From NCBI GenBank assembly GCA_036015235.1, contig CP107926.1, positions 2,418,001-2,482,000 on the forward strand: a stretch of DNA of 64,000 nucleotides. The letters run 5' to 3'. A program made the translations under genes and the position numbers. Shown here piece by piece: positions 8,704-17,805 of this stretch (positions within the stretch are counted from its first letter, which is position 1; every line of letters begins with the position of its first letter). Source of the stretch: Streptomyces sp. NBC_00433 (GTDB lineage Bacteria; Actinomycetota; Actinomycetes; Streptomycetales; Streptomycetaceae). Under the pieces are notes generated by a model. The model was given only the letters and a program-made list of their open reading frames with translations, searched no databases and had not been told where the DNA came from.

Positions 8704-10395
8704 GGTTCTGTCGACGATCTTGTGATGCGGACGGCGAAGCGTCAGGCCGTCGTGGTTCGCGATCATGCACCGCGTGTTCTCGTGATCTCTTGCAGCAGTT
8801 GTTCCCGCATCTATCCGCGCTTGTCGTCGACGAGGTCGAACGAGGCTCAGCTGCCGTGGTGTTGAGGGCACGGGTGGCTGTGGAGGGCGGCTGGTGCCGG
8901 TGCGGGCAGTGGTCTGGTCGGGTCCACGGCCGCTATGTCCGTAGCCTTCGAGACGTTGCAGTGGGCGGCGTCGGTGTGATCGTTGAGCTGCAGGTTCGCC
9001 GATTTCGATGCCGGAACCCGGCTTGTCCGGCGGTCACGTTCGCCGAGCAGGTCCAGGGCCTGACCAGGCCGCACAGTCGCTTCACCCCGTTGCTGCTCGG
9101 GCTGCTGGCGCGGATCGGGCTCGCCCTCGCCGGCCGTGCTGGAGCCCGGCTGACGGCGGTCTCGGGCATTGCGACCGGCAGGGACACCCTGTTGAGGCTG
9201 GTCAAAGCCCTGCCAGAGCCAGACGTCGGAGCCGTGGAGGTGCTCGGCGTCGACGATTTCGCGTTCCGCAAGGGCCGCCACTACGGCACCGTGCTGATCG
9301 ACATGGCGACCCATCGCCCGCTTCACCTCTTCGACGGCCGGGAGGGTGAGGACCTGGCCGCCTGGCTGCGGCAGCACCCCGAAGTCCGGGTGATCTGCCG
9401 GGACCGCTCCAGCGGCTACGGCGAAGGATCGCGCCAGGGCGCCCCGCAGGCCGTGCAGGTCGCCGACCGTTTCCACCTGTGGCAGAACCTGTGCCAGGCG
9501 GTCGAGAAGACGGTCAGCGTGCTCCAGCCGCACCTGGCCGAACCGGCCCAGCAACCCGCACCCGACGGACTCGAAGCTGAGCCGGACACCATCAAGCCCC
9601 ACCCCGAACTGAAGATCGTGGCCAGGCTCGAAGCCCAGCACGCGGCAGCCCACGAGTTGTGGGCTCAGGGGCTGTCCAAGGCAGCGATCGGCCGCAAGCT
9701 CGGCCTGCACCAGGCGACGGTCCGCAAGCTCGTCAACGCCGCCACCGTCGAGGAACTGACGGCGAAGACCCTGCAGCGCGCTCACCTGGTCGATCCCTAC
9801 ACCGGCCACCTCCACCGGCGCTGGAACGAGGGCATCCGCAACGCAGCCCAGCTCTTCCGGGAGATCCAGCAACTCGGCTACCCCGGCGGCGAACTGGCGG
9901 TCCAGCGGCACCTGCGGCGCTACCGTTCACACCGCGGCCACATGCCGGCCCCAGGCCCCAAGCCCCCGTCGGTCCGCGAGGTCACCACGTGGATCACCAC
10001 CCACCCCGACCACCTCGACGGCGCGAACGCGGACAGGCTCGCCGTCCTCCGGTCCCGCAACAAGGATCTCGACAGGCTCACCTGCCACGTCCGGGCGTTC
10101 GCGATGATGCTGACCCACCGCGAAGGCGACCACCTCGACGAGTGGATCCACACCGTCGAAACCGACAGCCTCACCCCGATCGCGTCGTTCGCCCGCAACC
10201 TCCGCCGTGACCACGACGCCGTCCGCAACGGGCTGACCCTGCCCTACAGCTCCGGCGCAGTCGAAGGGAACATCAACCGTCTCAAGATGCTCAAACGGCA
10301 GATGTTCGGACGCGCCGGCCTCGACCTCCTGCGCAAGCGTGTCCTCCTCACCCGATGAACGCACCCAGCCACATCACAAGATCGTCGACAGAACC
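8704..10395 (+). mobile_element. Intact ISL3-family element nested in IS256
   Basis: The 1692-base element has perfect 24-base inverted repeats (8704-8727 and 10372-10395). An exact 8-base target duplication, AAGGTGCG, lies at 8696-8703 and 10396-10403. ISL3 elements normally duplicate 8 bases. The undamaged duplication and open transposase frame point to a recent insertion. Confidence 0.95.
8790..10358 (+). CDS. ISL3-family transposase
   Basis: A 522-residue DDE transposase. The N-terminal zinc-binding region (CRCG then CRNPAC, about residues 35-75) and the conserved GVDDFAFRKGRHYGTVLID block with catalytic Asp are present, followed by ICRDRSSGY and VADRFHLWQN. The C-terminal LPYSSGAVEGNINRLKMLKRQMFGRAG motif region is intact. 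The frame begins at TTG 8790 and lies wholly inside the 24-base repeats, so the element is probably active. Confidence 0.93.
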   Translation: MQQLFPHLSALVVDEVERGSAAVVLRARVAVEGGWCRCGQWSGRVHGRYVRSLRDVAVGGVGVIVELQVRRFRCRNPACPAVTFAEQVQGLTRPHSRFTPLLLGLLARIGLALAGRAGARLTAVSGIATGRDTLLRLVKALPEPDVGAVEVLGVDDFAFRKGRHYGTVLIDMATHRPLHLFDGREGEDLAAWLRQHPEVRVICRDRSSGYGEGSRQGAPQAVQVADRFHLWQNLCQAVEKTVSVLQPHLAEPAQQPAPDGLEAEPDTIKPHPELKIVARLEAQHAAAHELWAQGLSKAAIGRKLGLHQATVRKLVNAATVEELTAKTLQRAHLVDPYTGHLHRRWNEGIRNAAQLFREIQQLGYPGGELAVQRHLRRYRSHRGHMPAPGPKPPSVREVTTWITTHPDHLDGANADRLAVLRSRNKDLDRLTCHVRAFAMMLTHREGDHLDEWIHTVETDSLTPIASFARNLRRDHDAVRNGLTLPYSSGAVEGNINRLKMLKRQMFGRAGLDLLRKRVLLTR

Positions 10396-10403
10396 AAGGT
10401 GCG

Positions 10404-11106
10404 TGACGGGCAGGTCGCCAACCGGCCGATCTACGTCGCCCTCGCAGTCACCGTCGACGGCACCCGCGACATCCTCGGCCTGTGGGCCGGCGACGGCGGC
10501 GAGGGAGCCAAGTACTGGCTCCAGGTACTGACCGAGATCCGCAACCGCGGTGTCGAGGACGTGTGCATGGTCGTCTGCGATGGGCTGAAAGGCCTGCCCG
10601 ACGCGATCGGGACGGTCTGGCCGCAGGCGATCACGCAAACCTGTGTCGTGCACCTCATGCGGGCCTCGTTCCGCTACGCGGCCCGCCAGGACTGGGACAA
10701 TATCTCCCGCGCGCTCAAGCCGATCTACACCGCACCCACCGTCGACGCGGCCGAAGAGCGGTTCCTGGAATTCCAGGAGGAATGGGGCACCAAATACCCC
10801 GCGATCGTGCGGCTCTGGTCGAACGCCTGGGCCGAGTTCGTGCCCTTCCTCCAGTTCGACGCGGAGATCCGCCGGGTCGTCTGCACCACCAACGCCATCG
10901 AGTCGGTCAACGCCCGCATACGCAAGGCCGTCCGCGCCCGCGGGCACTTCCCGAACGAGGCCGCAGCGCTGAAGTGCGTCTACATGGCCGTCATGAGCCT
11001 GGACCCCACCGGCCAGGGACGCAAACGCTGGACCATGCGATGGAAGCCCGCACTCCAGGCCTTCGACATCGCCTTCGACGGCCGACTCTCCATCGGCCGC
11101 CGCTAA
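10404..11106 (+). pseudogene. IS256 transposase, C-terminal half
   Basis: Continues the IS256 protein after the ISL3 insertion: DGQVANRPIYVALAVTVDG, a VVCDGLKGLPDAI block with the second Asp, LMRASFRYA, and the TTNAIESVNARIRKAVRARG block, then FPNEAAALK with the catalytic Glu. The stop is at 11104-11106, just inside the right inverted repeat. It has no start of its own and is inactive as it stands. Confidence 0.9.
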
Positions 11107-11147
11107 TCCACGCAAACCCATTTACACCAGTCGCTGGACAGACCCTC

Positions 11148-11288
11148 ACCCGGCGTGAAGCCAGGGGCCGGAGCGAAGTGCTCGTTCTCCCAGTATTCAC
11201 CGATCGCCCCTGCCACCAGACCGCTCATCTGTGCCCGGACAGCGTTACGGGCAGTCCGGGAGAGCAGTTCGCGATCGGCGGTGACCAT
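11148..11288 (-). pseudogene. 5' fragment of an unknown gene cut by IS256
   Basis: A minus-strand frame starts at 11288 (MVTADRELLSRTARNAVR) and gives about 47 coding-like residues before it enters the IS256 right end at 11147. The rest of the gene is absent. The left flank of the element is an unrelated plus-strand gene, which supports a deletion spanning the IS. Function unknown. Confidence 0.45.
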
Positions 11289-11334
11289 ATAGGCAGATTA
11301 CGGCGCCGGCGGTTGAGCGGGCGGGCATTTTCTA

Positions 11335-11802
11335 CTATGCGAGTGCAGCAGCGTACGCGTGGAGGCGTCGGTCCAGGACGGGCTTGTGGCGTCCGGGCCG
11401 ACTCTCCAACATGTGCTCGCACGTCCGGGCTCCTGCCGTGAACGCAGCGCCGGTACGTGCCGACATCGCCCGGAAAAACTCTCGGCCGTGCGGAGACTGG
11501 CTGCTGGTCGTCCACCGGTAGCCGGGACCGTCCAGGAGTGCCCTGTCGATGAGGAGTGTGCCGAGGCCTTGCCGCTGCACTTCCGGGGAGAGTGAGATCT
11601 TCGAGATGACGCCGCGCCTGCACTCGTGGCACACCTTCCACACCAGCCGTGCATCAGATATGGCGTCACGGCCGTAGACGCGGATGTTCCGGAACCCCGC
11701 GGGCTGCGCCGCGCGGTACAGGAGGAAGAACCGCTCGGTCCTCGGGCGGCGCAGGAGCATCCACCGCCAACGCCACTCGTCCAGCCCTTCAGGTGTCCTC
11801 AC
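11335..11802 (-). CDS. GNAT-family N-acetyltransferase
   Basis: About 155 residues. The acetyl-CoA binding motif A is clear in VISKISLSPEVQRQGLGTLLID (QRQGLG, about residues 66-87). The N-terminal half includes VCHECRR, which could bind a metal. Start chosen at GTG 11802 because an AAGGAGG lies 4 bases upstream; a TTG at 11805 is too close to it. The substrate cannot be told. It stands alone beside the HEPN gene, which is transcribed in the same direction with a gap of about 240 bases. Confidence 0.7.
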   Translation of the reverse strand: MRTPEGLDEWRWRWMLLRRPRTERFFLLYRAAQPAGFRNIRVYGRDAISDARLVWKVCHECRRGVISKISLSPEVQRQGLGTLLIDRALLDGPGYRWTTSSQSPHGREFFRAMSARTGAAFTAGARTCEHMLESRPGRHKPVLDRRLHAYAAALA

Positions 11803-12040
11803 CAAGCCTCCTTCACCCGTCCAGCGCCGCAGTCGAGGCGAGCGGGCGCCGCCCGCCTCTGTCCTCCAAATGGTGGTGCCTGCCTACCGCGAGATGGCCT
11901 GGCGGGCCGCGCCTGGGCAGTCTCCCAGTCCTCATAGCCTCAGCAGACCGCCCGGACGTCCCGCGTCCCCCGTTTCTTCCCGTGGCCCAAGCCTTCGATC
12001 TGCGCAGCAGCAGAGCAGTTGCCGCTTCGTTCTGTCACCA

Positions 12041-13438
12041 TCACCGCTCGGTGTCCGTGCCCGTGCCGGACCGGGGAATGGGCTCACCGATGGCGCCAGC
12101 GATCACCGCACAGTAGGTGCTGTCGCTTCCGAGGTCGGCCAGCAGCGCCCGCCAGGCCGGCAGGCGGGCATCGCCGAGGTGAGCAGTAGTGCGGAAGACC
12201 TCGATGAGGAAGCCGGGCATCTCCCGCCCCCAGCACTGGCCGTTGTGTGCCCACGCGGTCAGCAGCTCTTCATGCTGGCTCAAGGTCAGGTGCGGGGCGC
12301 AGGGCAGCACTGCGGTGCGTGCGACGAGCTCGCCCTCGTCGAAGGTACGGACGTCGGCCATCAATGCGGCCAGGTGCCCGGCGAAGTAGGGGCCGGGCCG
12401 GTAGTTCATGACCTGAGCTCGCTGGTCGGGTGGCAGGACGGTGAGGGCTGGTAGGAGGCCCGGAAGAGCGGCACGGGCCAGGTCGTCGGGGGCGAGCGCC
12501 AGCACGCGCAGCTCGCCGGAGTCCAGGAAGGTGAACGACCATCCGGCAGGTCCGTACTTGGCTGCCAGGGCACGCACCAGGGCGTCGAGGTGACCGGCCA
12601 GCGCCTCGTCGGTGCCAGACCAGAACGCCTCCAGGTCGCCCAGCCGCCCGGCCGCGCGCAGTTGGACCTTCGGCTGCGCGGTCAACAGCCGCGGGCAGAT
12701 ACGACCGATGGCATCGCGTACCAGGTCGCGGTCCTGGGCGGCGAACACATGCAGACACACCGCCATCCGGTCGGCAAGCTCCACCGCCTCTATGCCCTCT
12801 ACCGGCAGCTCCAGCAGCGCGTGTTTGGCGGCGAAGTCCGCCACCCGGCGCCGGGCGGCCGGCCGCACCCGGTGGTAGAACACCTGGGCGATGTGCACGG
12901 GTTCGCCGATGAAGCCGGTGCCGCGGACGTGTTCGCGGAAGGTGTCGACGACCTTGCGGCCCTGGCTGGCGGGATGGACCAGGACCGCGTCCAGTGCGAC
13001 AGTCAGGTGGGCGCGGGCGTATTCCGGCTGCGGGTCGAACAGCTCCCCCAAAGGGCGCAGCGAGGGGTGGGCGCACAGGTTGCGATCCTCGCGTAGTCGT
13101 TCCAGCTGCAGCTTCTGCGTAGCGTCGATCAGCTCCAGCGTCACCGCGGTCTGCAGGAGCGAGCCCTCCACCTGCTGCATGGTGTGCACCGCGTCGGAGT
13201 CCAGGTTGCCTTGCGCGGACTCGACCTGCTCGGTGAGCGCGCGGGCGTCGGGTTCGCCCTGCTCGTGGAGCTGGCGGATCTTGCCAATCAGGTCCGCGCA
13301 CACCGCCGTCCATGTCAGCACGATCGCCGCCCGGGCCGCGCCGACCCCGTACGCGCGGTACGCCTCACGGACCAGGGGCCGCACCTCGGCATCCGGAACC
13401 TGCCCGATCCACTCCTGAAGATCCCGCAACCCGCCCAC
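12041..13438 (-). CDS. HEPN-domain protein, putative RNase effector
   Basis: A 465-residue protein. The N-terminal 130 residues are helical and end with REDRNLCAHP, which contains the R-x4-H motif (Arg119, His124) that marks HEPN ribonucleases. The rest is a long, mostly helical region with no family I recognise, perhaps a sensor. GTG start. Its promoter region faces the SIR2 gene across 627 bases, so the two genes are divergent and could share control. Known HEPN effectors cut tRNA or other RNA in abortive infection; that role here is inference from the motif and context. Confidence 0.6.
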   Translation of the reverse strand: MGGLRDLQEWIGQVPDAEVRPLVREAYRAYGVGAARAAIVLTWTAVCADLIGKIRQLHEQGEPDARALTEQVESAQGNLDSDAVHTMQQVEGSLLQTAVTLELIDATQKLQLERLREDRNLCAHPSLRPLGELFDPQPEYARAHLTVALDAVLVHPASQGRKVVDTFREHVRGTGFIGEPVHIAQVFYHRVRPAARRRVADFAAKHALLELPVEGIEAVELADRMAVCLHVFAAQDRDLVRDAIGRICPRLLTAQPKVQLRAAGRLGDLEAFWSGTDEALAGHLDALVRALAAKYGPAGWSFTFLDSGELRVLALAPDDLARAALPGLLPALTVLPPDQRAQVMNYRPGPYFAGHLAALMADVRTFDEGELVARTAVLPCAPHLTLSQHEELLTAWAHNGQCWGREMPGFLIEVFRTTAHLGDARLPAWRALLADLGSDSTYCAVIAGAIGEPIPRSGTGTDTER

Positions 13439-14065
13439 CCATCACCGCAGTCCAAGAAGCGCATTCTCTCCCGGCCGCGCCTGCTCCGGCAGGCAGTTCC
13501 GATGATCACCGTCGTCGGCAGTTGCGCCGAGCGCCGGTGCAGCGCCGCCGGGCGCCGGCATCATCGGCGGATACTCATCACGCCCCCGGCCGCCACGGCG
13601 TAACGCCGCTGACCTACGACACCGGACAGGTCACCCGCGCTCGCACCACCGGCCTGCATGCCCGCAACTCATCGGAGACCAGGGCACCTGAGACGAACCC
13701 GACTGGTCTGCACCCGAATCCGGCCGGGCAGCGGCGGGCGTGGGCCGCGGCCGCCGAGCAGGAATGACCGGGCGCACTCCCCGCGCCCCGCGTCCCAGTC
13801 CCCGCTCCGGCGCCGAGGCGCAGGAGCAGCCCATTGACGCCCACGGACATGAAGGCTGGTTCCCGCAGTGCCGCGCAGGCCCAAACGGCGGTCCGCCCTG
13901 CCAGGCTGCGCGTCGCGCCAGTGGCCGGGGAAACGACGTTGTCGTACCTGTCCCGGGTCTCCGGCCGGCCTTCCCGCAGGACTTAATGTCATTATGACGA
14001 TAACAATGCTAGGGTGAACTCCCGGCTCGGCTCAGACCGTCAAACGACAGGTACAGGGGACGCCC
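13439..14065. other. Long divergent intergenic region between HEPN and SIR2 genes
   Basis: No gene is supported over 627 bases; the short overlapping frames have no recognisable content. The only unusual part is the AT-rich patch at its right end. Confidence 0.45.
13983..14013 (+). promoter_or_regulatory. AT-rich patch with palindrome upstream of the SIR2 gene
   Basis: An abrupt AT-rich patch holds the perfect palindrome GTCATTATGAC (13988-13998) and, just after it, TAACAATGCTAG. It lies about 55-80 bases before the SIR2 start and is a likely promoter/operator. No regulator gene is adjacent. Confidence 0.45.
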
Positions 14066-15883
14066 ATGACCACCACTTCCGCATCAGTGCCCACGGCGAG
14101 CCCCGGGACTGGGACGGGCCCGGCATTCGACCCGATGGTCACCATGACCACCGCCGTGCACGCCAGCCCCGGCGTCTACGCGCTGCTGCTCGGCTCCGGC
14201 GTCTCCACCGGCGCGGGCATCAAGACCGGCTGGGGCATCGTCACCGACCTCGTGCGCCGCGCCGCCACCGCCCAGGATCCCGGCTCCCCCACCGCCGGCG
14301 AGGATGCCGCCTCGGATCCCGAGGCGTGGTGGGCGCAGCACGGCGACGGTGACCTCGGCTACTCGGCTCTGCTGGGCGCGCTCGCCCCTGCCCCGTCTGC
14401 CCGGCAGGCCCAGCTCGCCCGGTACTTCGAGGCCGACGACGAGGACCGCGAGCAGGGGCTGAAGGCGCCCGGGGCCGCGCACAAGGCCATCGCACAGCTG
14501 GTGGCCCGGGGCAGCGTGCGGGTCATCGTCACCACGAACTTCGACAACCTCACCGAACGGGCACTGACCGATATCGGGATCTCCCCGCAGGTCATCCACC
14601 AGCCCGGCGGGTACGGCGGCGCGACCCCGCTCGCTCACAGCCGCGCCACCATCATCAAGCTGCACGGCGACTACCTGGACCTGGACTCGCGCAACACCGT
14701 GGATGAGCTGTCCGCCTATCCCGACGCCCAGCAGGAGTTCCTCGACCGGGTGCTGGACGAGTACGGGCTGATCGTGTGCGGCTGGTCCGCCGACTGGGAC
14801 CACGCGCTGGTGAAGTCCATCGAGGGCACCCGTTCTCGCCGCTACCCGATGTTCTGGTCCCACTACGGCGCCCTGGGCGACGCCGCCCGCCGACTCACCG
14901 CCCAGCACCGGGCCACCCTCATCCCCGGCCTGACCGCCGACGAGCTCTTCCCCGGCCTCGTCGCCCGGCTGGACGCCTTGGACTCCGCCGCCGACGCCCC
15001 CGTCACCCGCGAGATCGCGGTTGCCCGCCTCAAGCGCGCCCTGCCCGACCCCGTGCGCCGCATCGAAGTCCACGACCTGATCGACCAGGCCACCACCGAG
15101 GCGCTGCAGCGCGCTACTGGTGACGCTCATTCTCTGAGCGGGAAGGAGGGCGGGTACGCCGACAGCGCCTATAGATACCGCGCGGACACGGGCACTCTCC
15201 TCCACCTGCTGGCCACCGGCGTCTTCCACGACGACGGGACCTACGACGACAAGTGGATCCGGGCTCTTCAGCGTCTCCTGCGCATCCGGGAGAACGTCCC
15301 AGGCTCCTACAACGGTCCGCTCGAAGCCCTGCGGCACTACCCGGCGCTGCTGGCCCTGTGGACGGCAGGCATTTCCGCCGTTCTGGCCCGGCGAGAGCAC
15401 CTGCTCGGCCGGCTGCTCACCGAGCCCGTCTTCCGCTCCCCCTTCACATCGCGGAACCAGGTCCCCGCAGACGCCCTCGACCCTGGCCGTGTCCTTAACG
15501 GTGAACTCGTCAGTACCTTCTACCGACCCGACGACGGGACCTGGATCTACCCGGAATCCGAACTGCTGCGCCGTGACACCCGCGAGCCCCTGCGTTCCAT
15601 CGAGCCCGACGACGCCACCTACCAGAGGGCATGCAGCCGCTTCGAATTGCTCAGCTCCCTCGTCGCGCTCGACCAGCCGAACGGCCGCCCGTGGTACGGC
15701 AAGTACGTGTACGGCAGCGAGTGGGGCGATGACGACAGCGGCCCTGGCCCCGGCGTCCGCACCGAGATCAGCCCCACCTGGCCGCTCCTCAGCGCCGGCG
15801 CCTTCGGCAAGGATGTCGACCGCGCCGCCGCGGCCTACGCCCGGTTGACCGAATGGCGCAGCAGGTACGCCCGGACCTGGTAG
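14066..15883 (+). CDS. SIR2-like NADase, defence-type
   Basis: A 605-residue protein. The Rossmann-type SIR2 domain shows GSGVSTGAGI (about residues 42-51), the catalytic-region VTTNFDNLTERA (about 153-164), IIKLHGDY (about 195-202) and GWSADWDHAL. These match defence SIR2 proteins that deplete NAD+ rather than protein deacetylases, because the four-cysteine zinc module is missing. The C-terminal 300 residues are unassigned and could sense infection. ATG start with GGGGA upstream. A PD-(D/E)XK gene follows within about 70 bases, so the two may form an operon. NAD+ depletion is inferred from the family. Confidence 0.8.
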   Translation: MTTTSASVPTASPGTGTGPAFDPMVTMTTAVHASPGVYALLLGSGVSTGAGIKTGWGIVTDLVRRAATAQDPGSPTAGEDAASDPEAWWAQHGDGDLGYSALLGALAPAPSARQAQLARYFEADDEDREQGLKAPGAAHKAIAQLVARGSVRVIVTTNFDNLTERALTDIGISPQVIHQPGGYGGATPLAHSRATIIKLHGDYLDLDSRNTVDELSAYPDAQQEFLDRVLDEYGLIVCGWSADWDHALVKSIEGTRSRRYPMFWSHYGALGDAARRLTAQHRATLIPGLTADELFPGLVARLDALDSAADAPVTREIAVARLKRALPDPVRRIEVHDLIDQATTEALQRATGDAHSLSGKEGGYADSAYRYRADTGTLLHLLATGVFHDDGTYDDKWIRALQRLLRIRENVPGSYNGPLEALRHYPALLALWTAGISAVLARREHLLGRLLTEPVFRSPFTSRNQVPADALDPGRVLNGELVSTFYRPDDGTWIYPESELLRRDTREPLRSIEPDDATYQRACSRFELLSSLVALDQPNGRPWYGKYVYGSEWGDDDSGPGPGVRTEISPTWPLLSAGAFGKDVDRAAAAYARLTEWRSRYARTW

Positions 15884-15951
15884 GAGCGCACCCCCGAGAC
15901 CGGGTGGGCCAAGAGCGCCCGCCCATTCCGGTCGCATGGAATGCTGTTTCG

Positions 15952-16893
15952 ATGATCCCGACGGCTCCGGTGACACCGTCCGAACTGCGCCACGCCATAG
16001 CCGGCGCGGTCTCGGAAGTGAAGGCGTACGAACTCGCAGCAGCCTGCGAGCGCCTGGGGCTGGAGGCTCAGCGGGACGGAGAAGACCCCTTTCGGAGCAA
16101 GGGAATGTACGTCCGGGCCCGCCTGCAGAACCTGGGCCTGCAGGAGTTGGCTGACCTGGCCCGGCGGGTCGTCGACGAGTACGGCAGCCAGGAGCTGCGC
16201 GACGTACTCGGCCGCTTAGGTGTCCGGGGCGTGGATGGGGAACTGAAGAACCTCATCTTCGCCGCAGACGGCCCCAAGCCGAGGATCGTGTTGCCGGATT
16301 CGATCAGCAACACGATCCGCATCGTCGAGAACGCGCAGTACTGCCTGGTCTACGACCGGCCGCTGGAAGCACACGGCCTGAGCTGGGCAGACCTGGCCGC
16401 ATGGTGGGAAGAGCGCGACGCGGACCTGCGCGGCGACCCTGCCCGAGCACGGACGGAACTACGCCACCGGTTGCGGCGCTCCTTGAAGGGAAACGGGGCG
16501 GAGGAACTGGTCTTCGACACCTACGTCAACCTCGGCTTCGACCGGCCTGCTCTGATACCCCAGGTCTACCTCCACTACGACCCGTACACCGTCGCAGAGC
16601 TGGGCGGCGCCATCGCACTCCCGCGGCAGCGCATGGACTTTCTTCTGCTCATGAACCAGCGTGCCCGCGCGGTCATCGAGATTGACGGTATCCAGCATTA
16701 CGCCGACAAGAACGGACGAGCGGACACCGCACGCTACGCGGCGATGATGGCCGAGGACCGGAACCTCACGCTCGCGGGCTACGAGGTCTACCGCATCGGC
16801 GGCCGTGAACTCGCCGATCGCGCCGAGGCTAAGGCGATACTCATCGACTTCTTCACGCGCCTCCTGCGGCGCCACGGCCATCTCCCGAGCTGA
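15952..16893 (+). CDS. PD-(D/E)XK nuclease-like protein, AbiJ-NTD3-like
   Basis: About 313 residues from ATG 15952; a longer frame from 15853 overlaps the SIR2 gene and is less likely. The N-terminal half is helical. The C-terminal half has LIPQVYLHYDPYT and RMDFLLLMNQRARAVIEIDG followed by QHYAD, a D...E-x-D pattern of the PD-(D/E)XK/DUF559-like fold (about residues 226-250). I recall similar proteins annotated with an AbiJ N-terminal domain. The stop codon (16891-16893) touches the IS5 left end exactly, so the native C terminus may have been cut or only just spared. Phage-directed nuclease activity is inference. Confidence 0.6.
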   Translation: MIPTAPVTPSELRHAIAGAVSEVKAYELAAACERLGLEAQRDGEDPFRSKGMYVRARLQNLGLQELADLARRVVDEYGSQELRDVLGRLGVRGVDGELKNLIFAADGPKPRIVLPDSISNTIRIVENAQYCLVYDRPLEAHGLSWADLAAWWEERDADLRGDPARARTELRHRLRRSLKGNGAEELVFDTYVNLGFDRPALIPQVYLHYDPYTVAELGGAIALPRQRMDFLLLMNQRARAVIEIDGIQHYADKNGRADTARYAAMMAEDRNLTLAGYEVYRIGGRELADRAEAKAILIDFFTRLLRRHGHLPS

Positions 16894-17785
16894 CACTGAG
16901 CCTTTTCCAGCCTGCCCTGCCAGTGCGACAGTTGGCGTGACAGGCGAGTGAAGCCCCTGGTAGACGGGGTCACGACCAAGATCTCCCGTACCGCCAGAGG
17001 CTTCACGTGCTTGTCTACCCGTCCGGCCTGGACCTGTCCAGCTCGCATCTTCGCTTCCTCAGCGCCCGTCTGGGCGAACGTCGCCGTGCGATCGGCAGCC
17101 GATGGCGCCGGTTGAGCGCCGGCAGGCACTGCCCGCCCTCGCCCACCTCCGCAACGGGCATCCCTACGCCCAGCTCGCGGCCGGATTCGGCATCGGCACG
17201 ACGACCGCGTACCGGTATATCACCGAAGCCGTCGATCTCCTGGCCGCCCTGGCACCCACGCTCGAACAAGCCGTCCGCGAGGCATCGGGAAAAGCATTCG
17301 TCCTGCTCGGCGGCACCCTCCTGCCCATCGACCGCATCGCCGCGGACCGACCCTTCTACTCAGGCAAGCACAAGAGGCACGGCATGAACGTGCAGGTCCT
17401 CACCGATCCGTTCGGCCGCCTGCTGTGGGCGTCGCCAGCCCTGCACGGAGCCGTCCACGACATCCGAGCCGCCCGCGAACACGGCATCATCGACGCCCTC
17501 GCCCAGGCCGATATCACGTGCTGGGCCGACAAGGGCTACCGCGGCGCCGGCGGAACAATCCGGATCCCGTACTGGGGACGATGGGTGACCCTTTCCCCAG
17601 GTCAGAAAGCAGTGAACCGGTCCCCTCCAAAATTGGCGCGCTCGTCGAACAGGCCATGGCCACCCTCAAGAACTGGCGACTCCTGCGCAAGCTCCGATGC
17701 TCCACCACCCGGATCACAGCCCTCGTCCAAGCCGTCCTCGCTCTGCATCTGGCCAGCTCAGAGCGATGATGAAAAGGGCTCACTG
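16894..17785 (+). mobile_element. Decayed IS5-family (IS112-like) element
   Basis: About 892 bases between inverted ends that share TGAGCC and TTTTC (left near 16894, right near 17785). Size and protein fit the IS5-type elements of Streptomyces. The transposase frame is broken, so the element cannot move on its own. Confidence 0.75.
17007..17769 (+). pseudogene. IS5-family transposase with two frameshifts
   Basis: The protein starts in one frame (MLVYPSGLDLSSSHLRFLSA, 17007) and shifts near 17120 into RQALPALAHLRNGHPYAQLA. It shifts again near 17625 into KIGALVEQAMATLKNWRLL. Read together these give one DDE_Tnp_4-type transposase with LLGGTLLPIDRI and DKGYRGAGG catalytic segments. Two single-base indels therefore inactivate it. 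Confidence 0.85.
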
Positions 17786-17805
17786 ACCCCGGATAGGAAA
17801 AGGCC

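Larger units (their letters stand above)
8063..11147 (+). mobile_element. IS256-family element interrupted by an ISL3 element
   Basis: The ends at 8063 and 11147 are imperfect inverted repeats that share GAGGGTCTGT and GGTGTA. Without the nested ISL3 the element is about 1385 bases, normal for IS256. No clean target duplication flanks it. With a truncated gene on the left and a truncated minus-strand gene on the right, this suggests a deletion between or beside IS copies. Confidence 0.85.

Noticed and set aside
14084..15976. Long minus-strand frame opposite the SIR2 gene
   Set aside because: It is the GC-rich shadow of the SIR2 gene; the plus-strand protein has clear family motifs and the minus one has none.
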